From contig OY743169.1 in the NCBI GenBank assembly GCA_963555705.1, positions 52,810,124 to 52,874,123 of the forward strand: a stretch of 64,000 nt of DNA, read 5' to 3'. The translations under genes and the position numbers were made by a program. The stretch's first letter is position 1. Each line of letters begins with the position of its first letter. Positions 11,884-22,897 of this stretch are shown here, piece after piece. The notes under the pieces are model-generated. The model did not search any database. It had not been told where the DNA came from and saw only the letters and a list, made by a program, of their open reading frames with translations. The DNA is from Ligustrum vulgare. Taxonomy: Eukaryota; Streptophyta; Magnoliopsida; Lamiales; Oleaceae.

Positions 11884-12070
11884 GTTCTAAAAAGCTTAAA
11901 GCCTGACGAAGTGGTGATGTCGAGTTTCAAGTTTAAGCGCGCCTGAGCGCGAAAAGCCTAACAATGCGCGAGCGAAGAGCGATTAAAGCGTGAAGCGTGA
12001 TGAAGCGTGAATGTCAAGCTTCAAGCTTAAGCGCTCCTAAACGTAAGCGTAAGCGGGCTTTTTAGAATAG
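11884..12070. mobile_element. Degenerate relative of the 6193-6589 hAT MITE
   Basis: It starts GGTTCTAAAAAGC and ends GCTTTTTAGAATA, and it carries the same AAGCGTGATGAAGCGTGA motifs as the element at 6193-6589. It is shorter and no clear target duplication is seen. Confidence 0.6.
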
Positions 12071-12756
12071 AGGCAAAAATTATTCGAACTTAATTGAACT
12101 TACTTAGAAAAGTTCAGATATTTATTTTTTCTTTTAATTTGATAAGAAAAACAACTCGAATTGAATTTAACTACTTAGTACCAAATTAAATTTAGTTAAG
12201 AAATTATAAATATCATTGTAGGACTTAAATAAAACAATTTTAAAATGGTGGGACATTGGGAAAAAGTGAATGGTACAAAATAAAATTTTTACTTTGAATC
12301 TTTGATGTGATTTTAGGGATGACGTATTTATAGTTGGCTCTTACTCATGAGTTCATATTAAAGTTCTCGTTGAAATCTTCGATTTGACACCCATACTACA
12401 TATTTTTGATTTCAAAATAATAGTATAATAATCAAAAGTATTCCAATTCAATGAAATATTTCTATTTTAGGAAAGACGGTTTGGGCGGGAAAAACTTCAA
12501 AACTTGTTTTTGGGAAATTCCTTGCTTTTTAAATATTAAAAAGATAAAGATTTCTCATGTTGGCGGTTTAACCGCAGCTTGCGAAATCCGCATTTCAAAT
12601 CTAGGTGCTAGGTTGATCCAGGTTGGTTTTTTACAGGTTTGGTCGGTCCACCTGTCTTGACACCTCTAGGTGCTGCCCTGTTTGTTGACCTTTTTTTTCT
12701 TTCCATTTCTTGATTTCTTCCCTTTCTTTGTTTCCCTATAAAACAACATCCACTAT

Positions 12757-12919
12757 GCCCCTGTTCATAGGCTAAGGAACTGATTTTAAGTTTATTTCAC
12801 GTATCTCGAGGTGGATGTGAGGTTAAAAATTAGAGAAAGAAAAGATATGTGGTTAAAAAATTGTATTAGAAACTTGATCGATTCTAAACCAAATTTTAAA
12901 CTCGTTACCTAACAAAGGC
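12757..12919. mobile_element. Tourist-like MITE candidate
   Basis: A 163-bp segment with imperfect inverted ends (GCCCCTGTT... and ...AACAAAGGC), flanked by TAT on both sides. The ends resemble those of the MITE at 42036-42203. Confidence 0.4.
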
Positions 12920-12964
12920 TATAAACGAGTTTATGTGGAAATCAATTACATTGATGATGCAGGC

Positions 12965-14773
12965 GTACTCCTCCAGTCTTGATCTCCCACGGATATCCAC
13001 GTGTGGTGATCCTATTTGTTTTTTCTTTGTCCTTATTTTTTATTTTTTCGTTATTTACTTTTTTTTTTTATTTATTTAACTAAACCTCTTTGTGGACTTA
13101 AATTAATTTTTTTTATTTAATTTGATTAAATTGGTTGTGATTTGATCATTATGCTGATTATGTTTTCGCTCTTTCTTTTTTTATTTTTATTTATCAATTA
13201 AACCTCTTTGTGGTCTTAATTAAAAACAAAAATTATTTCATTTTACGAAATTGGTTGTGGTTTTATCGTTATGTTTTCGTCGTAAACTATAAATACTGAA
13301 TCACATGATTTAACATAAGGAATTTCACTTGAATTGAGACAAGCTTACATTACAACATTGCGAAAAGAATTAGTTAGATTTTCCATATTGAATGAAAAAT
13401 TATTTTTGTCACGTTTGATCAATTTTGTTGTTGTTAATTGACCTTTTTTTTTCAAAAAATAACACTACATTATCAAGTACAAATGTGTTGAAAAAATTGA
13501 TTAAAATAACATTACCATTGTCGTTTTTTTTTTATCATTTATTTTTAATTTCAACAGCAATTTTTTTTCTCTATATATATGTTTATTTTGTACTAAGCAT
13601 TCACATCAAAAAAATTTATATTTTTTTATGATTTTTCAGATTAGACGTTACTTGTATTGTTTTCATTTCGCAATGTTGTAATGTAAACTAGTCTCAATTC
13701 AACTGAAATTTCGCCTGTCAAATCACGTGTACTCATTATTTGTAATTTACGATTAGTGATGGAAACGATTTTGTTCGGGGTTGGTTCGTCCAAAATCATA
13801 ACTGAACCACCAATTTTTTGCCCATACCATAATCACCCCATAAGTGCCTAAGTCGAATTGGTGCGTGTCTCTGTTCGGTGCAGTTCGGTGTGGTTAATAA
13901 CTACTTAAATGTAAATTAGTTTTTGCAAGTCCAACTGAAAAAAAAAGCAATTTATTAAAATAAAAGAAAAGAAAGAAAGAACAACATAATAATACTAAGA
14001 GCATGTTTGTTTTTGATAAAAACTCAGATTTTTATCAAAGTCAAAGTCAATGATTGATCATAACCATATATTTCATGGGTCCAACAACTTTTTAACCACC
14101 CATTTCATCAACTTTTATCAAAAGCTACTAAAATTCTTATCTTAATCTCTACCAAACAGGGGCTAAGCAAATTTTGCAAACAATATCCAAATTCTCAAAT
14201 TCAAAATCTGTGAATTTAGTAAGTAATATTACGAGCATAACAATATTAGTATATTACAGTACGATTATACAAAGATAAAGTAAATTATTTTGCTTGATTT
14301 TATTACTTGAGAACAACAAATATTTTGTTTCTTGACATTTATATTTCATTCTTCCCCCCACAATATTAATTGCATCATATGTCATTGTTGATTCCTATTT
14401 GACAAATATTACCTTTGGTGTCTTTTAACAATTTTAAAAAGTTGAAGGAATAAAGTGTTTTATGTTTTGACAACAAATTTTATTCGAGGTCAAATAATTA
14501 ATTTTTGGTATAATTCAAGTGAAATTTGGTCTGTTAAATCACGTGATTCATTATTTGTAATTTACGACGACAACATAACGATCAAACCACAACCATTTTC
14601 ATAAAATGAAATAAAAAATATTTAATTTAGTCTAAAAAGAGGTTTAATTAATGAACAAAAAGAAAAAAAAAAAAAACAAGAAAGAAGAAAAATAGAATAA
14701 GAAAATGAGGGGGAAAAAAGAAGAAGGTAAAGCCACGTGGATATCCCGTGGTTGACCAAAATCTCGTACTCTT
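12965..14773. mobile_element. Fold-back element with long inverted arms
   Basis: Left arm about 12965-13345 and right arm about 14505-14773 are inverted copies; the tips share CACGGATATCCACGTG and CCACGTGGATATCCCGTGG. A second inverted pair lies inside: about 13312-13370 against 13650-13725, sharing TTACATTACAACATTGCGAAA. The segment at 13690-13755 also repeats 14508-14565 directly, so one arm was duplicated or a second copy inserted. No protein. It resembles a MULE-type or fold-back element; the class is inference. Confidence 0.5.
13999..14163. mobile_element. Tourist-like MITE
   Basis: A 165-bp element with imperfect TIRs (GAGCATGTTTGTTTTTGAT and the complement of GCCCCTGTTTGGTAGAGAT) flanked by TAA on both sides (13996-13998 and 14164-14166). 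It is inserted inside the fold-back element. Confidence 0.65.
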
Positions 14774-15984
14774 CAAAAGAATAATATTAATGCTAGGTCA
14801 TTGGGAGGTGTAAATTTTCAAATTGAGCCTCCGTTTGGTAACACAGTTTGGTTTATGTTTCGGTAATTTTTCTGACCTTAACGTGGCAAGACCAAATCCT
14901 AATATTTTGTCGGAGATGATGATCCAAGCCTCCAAGAAACCTGCAAAAAAGGCAACAGGAATGCCCTCGTCGCCCCTCCGGTGTAAGAATGAATATTCTG
15001 GAGGAGAAGAAAATAGAGAAAGAATATTCAAGAGCTTATTAAAAATATGAATATTGTGTGTGTAATTATGAACGAATGAGACCTATTTATAAGACTTGGA
15101 ATAAATCTTCCATCCTAGTAGGAAAAGAATTCTTAATTAAAAGAAGTTATTACCTTATATAGGAATACTTTTTAAGTGAATTGGATTCTCCTTTAGGTAA
15201 AGAGAGCTTAATTACATCATTACCTTGATTTTCTAGGATGTGAGGCCAAAGACATAGCTCACTAACGTGTTTTAGGGTTAGGATTGGCCCATAATAAGAC
15301 CATGACGCTTCTATGAATAGATCGACCCAAAGGAGTGACCTCGGGCCATAGGAAGGTCGATCCAAAGTGTGATATTGGGCAAGATAGAAGTCCGGACCAA
15401 AGCATGACCTTGGGCCTTAAGGTGAAAGTAATATTTTGATAATGGAATGACAAAAAAAATACCGATCATTAGCCCCTGCGTCATAGGTCGAGCTTTGGCC
15501 TCTAGACATATGTCATATCAAGTTTAATTATTGCTATAGTAAAGTTAAGGTCGTGCTCTGAAACATGGTCTCACTTCTCGCCAAAGACTATTACTTACCA
15601 AATCTTGAAAACAACTAAGAGAGTTCTTACATTCGTCCCATCTCATGAGTTTCACTAATTCACAAGTAGAGGTCTTGTCCTTTATGTACCAAACAATGGT
15701 TGAAGACCCTGTATTTATGGAGTAAGTAGCACATTCCAGGTAGAATTAGGTTATCCGGATGGTTTGGAGGCGTAGGAGTCTTGATGGAAGTATTAGGATA
15801 AGGTTATATAATCTCTAGTTGCCATATCAAAGTAGGATTTTTTAGCTGCCCATGCAAGATAGAATTTAGACTAATTATAAGCCCCCGTGCATCCGTCATC
15901 GAGCTCGGGGAGAGATGGATATGAAATAATGAGATAGCGTGGTTTTGGTAGAACGTGACTCAACGGTTATGTTGCAGCTTAAGT
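14774..15984. other. Non-coding stretch, unassigned repeat sequence
   Basis: No gene supported. The words GGTCGAGC, GACCTTGGGCC and the style of the sequence resemble the arrays that follow, so this may belong to the same large, decayed retroelement; no LTR pair was found. Confidence 0.4.
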
Positions 15985-16320
15985 TAATAAATAATAAGCC
16001 AAGCCCATGTTAAGTAATGAGCTCAAACTTATGTTTAAGCTAAGAACAAGCCAAGCTTATGTTATGTAATAAGCTCGAGCTTAGCGCGAATTAAGTACGA
16101 TCTTATGTTATGTAATAAACTCGAGAAATTAAGCAATAATAGGCCGAGCTTATGTTAAGTAATGAGCTCAAGCTTTTAATCAATGAATAATCCAAGCCTA
16201 TGTTGAGTAATGAGTTTGAGCTTTTATTAAAAAAGAATAAGTCGAGCTCATGTTAAGTAATGAGTTCGAACTTATCTTAAGAAAGGGATAAGCTGAGCTT
16301 ATATTAAACAATAACAATTT
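15985..16320 (+). repeat. Degenerate array A, left part
   Basis: Repeated words of the form AATAAGCCGAGCTTATGTTAAG and TAATGAGCTCGAGCTTATG occur six or more times at roughly 50-70-bp spacing. The same array in the same orientation occurs at 25480-25889. Confidence 0.7.
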
Positions 16321-16439
16321 TACTTAATATCGATTTGATTACTTGATTGTTCAGGATGGCATTGTACTTGTACGGGAAAGTATTTGATTGCTTGCTTGGG
16401 ATAAGGCTTCGAGTGCTTGCACGTGGGCAAGAAACAATT

Positions 16440-16660
16440 GTGCTAGGTAGTGTCATTAATAACTTGTGAAGGTCGTACCTTGTGACCGACCTTGTAAATT
16501 GTTTTTATAAAGAAGGGGTCAAGCCCTTCACTTTGTAATTTTTAGGAATTTATTTGTAAGGTCGAGCATTGTGTCCGACCTTGTAAATTTTTGCATAGAG
16601 AATGGGCCAAGTCCTTGTTTTTGTGTAATTTATAAGAATACTTGACGGGTTGGTCATGTT
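16440..16660 (+). repeat. Degenerate array B, left part
   Basis: At least two copies of a unit containing AAGGTCGAGC...CGACCTTGTAAATT followed by AAGAAGTGGTCAAGTCCTTGAC-like sequence. The array continues at 24325-25330, beyond the inserted Gypsy element. Confidence 0.7.
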
Positions 16661-16823
16661 GAAGATGGCAGCGAGCCCGTGCTTTGAACTTCTTTTCATA
16701 AAAAATTTGTAGACTTTTCTTTTACCTGGGGTATGCCTCGTGGACTGCTTGTAATTTTTATGAATAAATTCACAAGTTTCGGTTAAGGACATGATACTCG
16801 TGTTTTATTTGTAAATTGATTCC

Positions 16824-18240
16824 TGGTGCGTGTAGAAATGCACCAAAATAATAAATAATTCCTTACTCGCTAAATATTAATTAATAATGTAGTAGTGAGA
16901 GTAAGGGTCGATCCCACGAGGAACGGAAACTAATTTTAGTTGTTCGATCAATTAGAATGGAATGGGGGGTTTTGTTTTTTGAATTGCTTGAATGAAAAAT
17001 ATGCATAAAATAAATAATTAAATATGACTAGAGAATTAATATGAGAAGAAATCTTGTTCTCGGGTTCGGTTGTGCCCTCAATTAATGTTATACTTTTCCT
17101 TGTAACGTGTTTCTATTCCTGATTCAATTATCAATCATAAATAATCAACAAGCTCTGATTATCTAAATTTTTCCTTATGTGTATTGATTCAAAATAAGCT
17201 CTTTGAACCAATTTTAGCCATGGACAATCCTAAACAAGCTCTTAGAATTTAATGCACGACTAGTACGAAAATTTAGAAGAATAGATTGAATTAAATCGTT
17301 AATTACACAAGCTCGAATTAAACAATCCAAGTCGAATTATTACTAAACCTGCACGAGATTTATTTGCTACTAAAGTAAAGATTCAATGACAATTACGGAT
17401 CAAGAATCTAAACATAGCATATTCATGAATCCAAAGATCAATAATCCAATTGGCCACATTAAACTATTAATCAAATAAACTCAATTGAACATTTAAAACA
17501 TAATAATCCAACAATTGAAATAAAGGAATAAATTCACGCTACTAATTTGTAGGAAAAGAAAATAACATAATTAAATTGACACAACTTCCCCTTTGAACAA
17601 GATATGGAATTTAGCCTAGCATGATTGTGGTAGATTCTTCAAGTTGCTTCATGAATTCCATTGTTGTTGATATTCTTTGCGCTTGAAAATCTCCAAAGAA
17701 TGCTCTATATTTTTCTCTCAATTTTCCTCAATGTGTAGCCTCTTTCAAAAATAATAAAAGTCTTTTTTTCTTTTCATGAAATTCCCTTTTTATAGCCTCA
17801 ATTTCATGCCCTAGCTTTGGGCTCAAGAAATCCCAAAATTATGGAAATAATTGAAATATGGAAATTTTTTACTGAAATAGTTACGGCCGTGAATTTCCTT
17901 TTACGGACGTAACACAGTTTCTGCATAATTCTCGCAAATTGAAGTTACGGCCGTAACATATCCACTTACGGCCGTAAAGAGGTTTCTGCTGATTTTCTTC
18001 TTGCTTCAACAACACTTTTACGGCCGTGACTTTGTTACCTTACGGACGTAACTGTATTTGCACCTAAGTCCCCAATCTTCAGTTTTGCGTGCATTTTGGT
18101 CCTTTTTTCTTCTTTTCTCTTCTTTTATGATCCTATACAATATAAAATATAAAATGCATTAATAATACTTAGATAGAATCACATTATTGCGTATTCAAGG
18201 ATATAAGTGCATCAAATAAACGTTAATATAACACTTATCA
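16824..18240 (-). repeat. Downstream (3') LTR of the TR-GAG element
   Basis: A 1,417-bp LTR that reads TGATAAGTG...CGCACCA on the minus strand. It matches 22898-24313 with only scattered differences, suggesting a fairly recent insertion. It holds six ACGGCCGT/ACGGACGT palindromes at 17880-18052. Confidence 0.9.
17880..18052. repeat. Cluster of TTACGGCCGTAA palindromes
   Basis: Six copies of the 12-mer TTACGGCCGTAA or one-base variants (TTACGGACGTAA, TTACGGCCGTGA) arranged as three pairs, the two members of a pair about 20 bases apart. The same cluster is in the other LTR (23953-24126), and three more copies lie inside the element near 20098-20180. The CpG-rich palindromes stand out from AT-rich surroundings and could be binding sites or methylation targets (inference). 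Confidence 0.75.
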
Positions 18241-18254
18241 AATCTCCCCACACT
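18241..18254 (-). other. Polypurine tract of the TR-GAG element
   Basis: On the minus strand AGTGTGGGGAGATT directly precedes the TG of the LTR. Confidence 0.75.
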
Positions 18255-20365
18255 TGAACCATTGTTCGTCCTCGAACAAAGATTTGCAAAGAAAAGAATA
18301 GGATTCAAACAATAAATTACAATTCAGAGACTTGAGGTTGCAACCCACTTTTTTTTAACAAAAAAGTTCCATTGCATGATCGGATTGTGTTCGTGTGTGC
18401 TAGAGATACAACGCCCTTTATTTCCCATCCCAATCATGGCTCGATATGGTTTATTTCCTTGCACCTCTCGTGTTTGCTCACATCCCAACCATTTATGAGT
18501 GACTACGAGGAGAATAATTTCGCCCAACTCTAGTGGAAATCAGTTGCATAAACCGAGTTGTTCATGACGTGAATTTAGTCAACACAGTATCCCCGACCAC
18601 ATTCATAGAACCAACCCTAGACCAAGCAATTCAAACCACTCATAAGCATATGTAATGGGAGTTAACACCCTCACAAGATATTTCTCTCTTCGCACAAAGT
18701 GTATAAGGGTTTGAATTTTCGCTCATCTCTCTGCATGGATAAGTCAGTACCACAGATTGCCTTACTGTCATAACCGGAGCCAACAATAACACAAGTGCAA
18801 ATCGAAGGTCTTTATTTGGTTGTAGCGGGGCTTCGGGTCAGGTAGGATAAAATGATATATTTAGGCTGAGTCGAGAAGGAATTTCCCAAACTAAGTCAAT
18901 TCAAAATAACTTTACTTCCTTCTCCCTTAATATGATCTTTATTATTTCCCGCTACCCAACTTTATTCACACTTGAATCTCTTCTTTTCTTTTCTCTCTCT
19001 TTTTTTCACAAGTTGAGTGTTTGACATCCTCAACTACTAATTCTCATGACTAACTTCCTTTTCATTGCTTTTTCTCTTTCGATTATAGACTGCAACTTTT
19101 TCTTTTTCGATTTTTTTTTTTCAAATCATTACGCAATCATCAATTGGCACAAGATAGAATTACAATTCCCTGAATTCAGTCCATTACACAACCATTTCCC
19201 AACACAAGATAATCATCTCAACTTCTTAGACTTAGACCATAGCACAATCCTCAATCAACAAAAGCTTGCGAATCCCTTCTTTATGGGTTCAAAACAAAGA
19301 CAATGCGAAAGAAAAGGTATTCGTGGCTTGAAGCGTGGCATACAAATTCAAAGAAAGGCTAAGGCTCAAACGGGCTTCTAATGGTCCATGTAACAAGGTA
19401 GGCTCTTTTAGCAAGTCAAATTTGGCTTAACCTATTGCCTTTGCTATAATTTGCACTTGAATCAAGAAGCTACAACGGTATGCACAAGAAAGGACATCCA
19501 AGCATAACCCAACCATGCAGGACACACATCAAAGAATTACGAGCTCATAAGTATTAAAAACAGCTCTTAGGCTCAAAAGCTCACAAATTATGGTTTTCAT
19601 GTGTTTCTCCCATCCAATTATGAGCTATAGGTCATTACTTGATCTTCATTCCAAATCTAAGTCCATTGGTCGAAGATAACGGTTAAAAGTATTCAAACCA
19701 TCACTACTCACAAAAGTATAATAATTGGGACGTTCAGGGTTATATATGAAGAAATAATCTGTCTATTGTGGGTTGGGTTGACTAGGTTGTAGATATTTGA
19801 CAATTTTACTTTTCATTTTCAACCTATTTGTGAGGCTTTGGACAAGATGATCTCTATGTGCTCAATTTATCCAATTATGCAATGATTTTTTCAAAAAAAA
19901 TGAACCAAAAGTGAGGTCGCTTCCTATCAAAGTATGGTTTAAGACCTAAGTAGCATAGATAGGTAACGAAAGTAGAGAACAAGATTAAGCTCACAATCAA
20001 TTTAATCCCCCCCACACTTAGAAAAAAACAATGTCCTCATTGAAAAACAAAACAATAAAAGGGGGAAAACAAATTTTTAAATTTGAAATTTCTGGATTTA
20101 CGGCCGTAAAGATGTGTCTTACGGGCGTAAGGTGGTTTCTGAATAAATGTTTAAAAGTTGAATTATGGCCGTAAGGTTGCCTCTGAGTTTTTTTTTTTTT
20201 TTTTCACTTAAACGGAAAAAGAAAAAAAATAACAATAAAGTAAAATGAACTAATAATAACAATAACAGAAAAGAAAAATGGGGGAGTAAAGAGACTCCCC
20301 TCTCGGGTTGCCTCCCGAGCAGCGCCCTTTTTTACTGTCGTTGGCTCGACAGGTTGCTTCCTTCT
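18255..20365. other. Non-coding 3' interior of the TR-GAG element
   Basis: This is the place where RT, RNase H and integrase would be expected. No pol motif is visible in any frame. It contains three more ACGGCCGT-type palindromes near 20098-20180. Confidence 0.6.
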
Positions 20366-21070
20366 TCATCCGAGATCAACTGGACTCCCAAAGCTCAATT
20401 TCTTCTTCATGCTCTTCATTACGGCCTGCAAAATAGGGGGTAGAGATTTTTCATCAGAGACTGGTAATGAGATGGATGGGATTTTACCTGATTTCGGTAA
20501 CTTTGGACAGTCCTTTCCACCAATATCGAGAACTTCCTGTACTAAAGAGTCATTAACATTAACAGAATAAACAGGATCATCAACAAAATTCTTCACGGAA
20601 TCATAAATATTGAATTGAACAATTTCATTATCAAATTCCATGGAAAGTGTGACACTACTAACATCTATCTTAGTCTTAGATGTCTTTAGGAATGGTCTCC
20701 CTAACAAAATAGGAGTGGAGTTGGGGGAGTGGTCATCATTCATGTCCAATACATAAAAATCTGCAGGAAATACTAACCCTCCTACTTGCACTAGAATGTC
20801 TTCAACTACCCCGTCAGGATAAGCATTAGAACGATCGGCTAGTTGAATTATAACATTAGTTTCAGTCAGTTTGGCAAGTTTTAATGACGCATAGGTGGAC
20901 CTAGGCATTACATTGATAGATGCACCTAAGTCTATTAAAGCAAGATTTATTTTCTTATTACCTATTTGACAAGGTATGGTAAACATACCTGGGTCCTTGC
21001 ACTTGGGAAGTAATTTTCTTTGAAGAAGTGCAGATACAGACTCACCCATTCTTACCATCTCATTTCCCAC
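20366..21070 (-). CDS. Retroelement aspartic protease (retropepsin)
   Basis: A 234-residue open frame. Residues about 30-160 form a retropepsin domain with the active site LALIDLGASINVMP (Asp47-Leu-Gly, the DLG variant frequent in plant Gypsy elements) and the conserved ILLGRPFLKT segment. In an intact element it would cleave the Gag-Pol polyprotein inside the virus-like particle. It is separated from the gag pieces by an in-frame TGA (21077-21079). Downstream it ends ...SFGSPVDLG at a stop with no reverse transcriptase after it, so the pol gene is truncated. The track-independent start Met is only the first Met of the open segment. Confidence 0.75.
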   Translation of the reverse strand: MGNEMVRMGESVSALLQRKLLPKCKDPGMFTIPCQIGNKKINLALIDLGASINVMPRSTYASLKLAKLTETNVIIQLADRSNAYPDGVVEDILVQVGGLVFPADFYVLDMNDDHSPNSTPILLGRPFLKTSKTKIDVSSVTLSMEFDNEIVQFNIYDSVKNFVDDPVYSVNVNDSLVQEVLDIGGKDCPKLPKSGKIPSISLPVSDEKSLPPILQAVMKSMKKKLSFGSPVDLG

Positions 21071-21076
21071 CAGTTT

Positions 21077-22780
21077 TCATTTGCTAGTGCATAAATCTTT
21101 TAAAAATTTTGCATACCGGGGGACTTGCTTGATGGCCTCCAATAGCGGGATATTGATTTCAACTTTCCTAAACATTTCTAACATGTCCTTTTCTTTGCTC
21201 TCTTTGTTTGTCTTCGCTAACCTGCTAGGAAAAGGTGGGGGTGTTAGTTTAACATTTAAATGGGAGTTAGTTTTTACCTGAGGGTTTTGCGAAGTGTCGT
21301 TTCTCTTCCCGACTCCTTCCTTTCCATCTTCCTCCACTTCGGGTGCAACCGGTTCCAATTGCGGACCCTCAATTTCCCTTCCGCTCCGGAGAGTTATGGC
21401 GCTCACGTTTTTGGAATTCACCTCGGGCTGTGATGGTAGCTTCCCTCCAGATTGTGCCTCTAATCTATTTATAGCAGTGGCCATTTAGCTCATTTGATTT
21501 TCCAGATTTTGAATGCTTGACTTGGTATCCTGTTGGAATTGCATCGTGTTAGTTGCCAACATCTTAACCATATCTTCAAGAGACATACCTGAATTTTGAG
21601 GTTTTTGTTGATATTGCCCCTGTGGCTGGAAGGTTCCTTGCTGCTGGAATTGTCCTTGTGGCTTGTTTGAAGTAAAAACCCGGGGGTTTTTTATTTCCGT
21701 AGCTCAAGTTGGGGTGATCTCTTCACCCGGGGTTGTATGTGTTTGAATATGGGTTGTACTGTTGCCCTTGGAAAGGGAAACCTCCAGCAGCATTTACCTG
21801 TTCATTGTTTTCTTCTTGCAATACCGGACAGGTATCCGTTGGATGTCCAAAGTTCGAACAGATTCCACAGGCCTTGGCTTGTTTTGAATTCCCTACAGCA
21901 AGCTGCTTAACGAGATTGGTTAGTTCATATAATTGACCTTCAATATTGGTACTACTTACCTCATTTACTCGGCGGACTTGGGAATCTCGGGTTGAATTGA
22001 ATTGCTGAGTATTTTCTGCCATATTAGAGATTAAAGCTCGCGCTTGTTCCGGCGTCTTGTCATCAGTGCTCCTCCACTTGCGGCATCTATCATGTTTCTA
22101 TCCATCGGTGTTAAGCCTTCGTAGAAATACTGCACCTGGAGTTGCTCACTGATCTGATGGTGGGGGCAGCTGGAGATGAGCTTTTTGAAACGCTCCCAAT
22201 ACTCATATAATGTTTCATTGTTGTTCTGGCGCACCCCACATATTTCTTTTCGGATGGTACCAGCCCTCGATGCAGGGAAATATTTTTCCAAGAAGAGTCT
22301 TTTCATGTCATTCCAAGTAGTGACTGTCCCTGATGGTAGACAATAGAGCCAGTCGGTGGCGGCATCCTTCAATGAGAATGGGAAGGCTCTCATTTTTATT
22401 TGTTCCTCGGTAATGCCCGTTGGCCTCATACTGTCGCAAACCACATGGAACTCCTTTAGGTGCCTATATGGGTCCTCACCGGCATGTCCCCGAAAAGTAG
22501 GTAGAAGGTGGATCAACCCGGATTTTAGCTCAAAGGTTCTTCCTTCTTCTACCGTTGGAAAAGTGATACATAAGGGCTGTTGAGCCACATCGGGAGTAGC
22601 CAGTTGTTTAAGAGTTCTGTTGTCGATGTTGTTAGCTGCCATTTGTCGTGCTGCTCTCCTTTGCTGTCGAAAAGTCCTCTCAATTTCTGGGTCAAGATCA
22701 AAAAGTTCACAATTAGTTGACCGAATTTTAAGCATATAAGCAAAGGAGCACAAAAATAATATTTTTTTCTTTTTTTTCAA
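21077..22780 (-). pseudogene. Broken gag of the TR-GAG element
   Basis: Read on the minus strand, 22031-22780 holds a retrotransposon gag domain (motifs DPYRHLKEF, FPFSLKDAATDWLY, LFLEKYFPASRA, ETLYEYWERFKKL). A one-base shift near 22055-22067 moves the frame to 21723-22022, which carries a zinc knuckle CGICSNFGHPTDTCP (C-X2-C-X4-H-X4-C). That piece ends at TGA 21723-21725. A further in-frame TAA (21485-21487) precedes 21077-21484, which contains NVSAITLRSGREI, and a TGA (21077-21079) separates it from the protease. Gag would form the particle that packages element RNA. With one frameshift and three nonsense codons this copy cannot make a full-length Gag. Confidence 0.85.
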
Positions 22781-22873
22781 AAATTATATAAATAAAGTGA
22801 AAAATAAACTAAAAATAAAATAAATGCAGAAAAATAAAATTCTAATTGATTCAACACTAAATTGGTTAACCGT

Positions 22874-22891
22874 TCCCCGGCAACGACGCCA
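22874..22891 (-). other. Primer-binding site (tRNA-Asp)
   Basis: The minus strand reads TGGCGTCGTTGCCGGGGA, matching the complement of the 3' end of tRNA-Asp with one difference. It lies six bases from the LTR. Confidence 0.8.
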
Positions 22892-22897
22892 AAATTT

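Larger units (their letters stand above)
8296..12668. mobile_element. Probable non-autonomous hAT element, 4.4 kb, with nested insertions
   Basis: The ends match as inverted repeats, TAGAGGTGTCAA at 8296 and TTGACACCTCTA at 12657-12668, flanked by near-identical 8-mers GATGCTGC (8288-8295) and GGTGCTGC (12669-12676). Subterminal sequence on both sides has the Gly/Cys-coding-like GGTTGGGTCGG / GGTCGGTCC composition usual for this hAT family. No transposase is visible. The interior is very AT-rich (8500-10630) and contains the element at 10640-11878. The pairing of ends is inference from a 12-bp TIR plus a one-mismatch duplication. Confidence 0.55.

Noticed and set aside
15090..15480. LTR of a large minus-strand retroelement
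   Set aside because: The composition suggests it, and a purine-rich run lies near 15462-15480, but no matching second LTR was found in the window.
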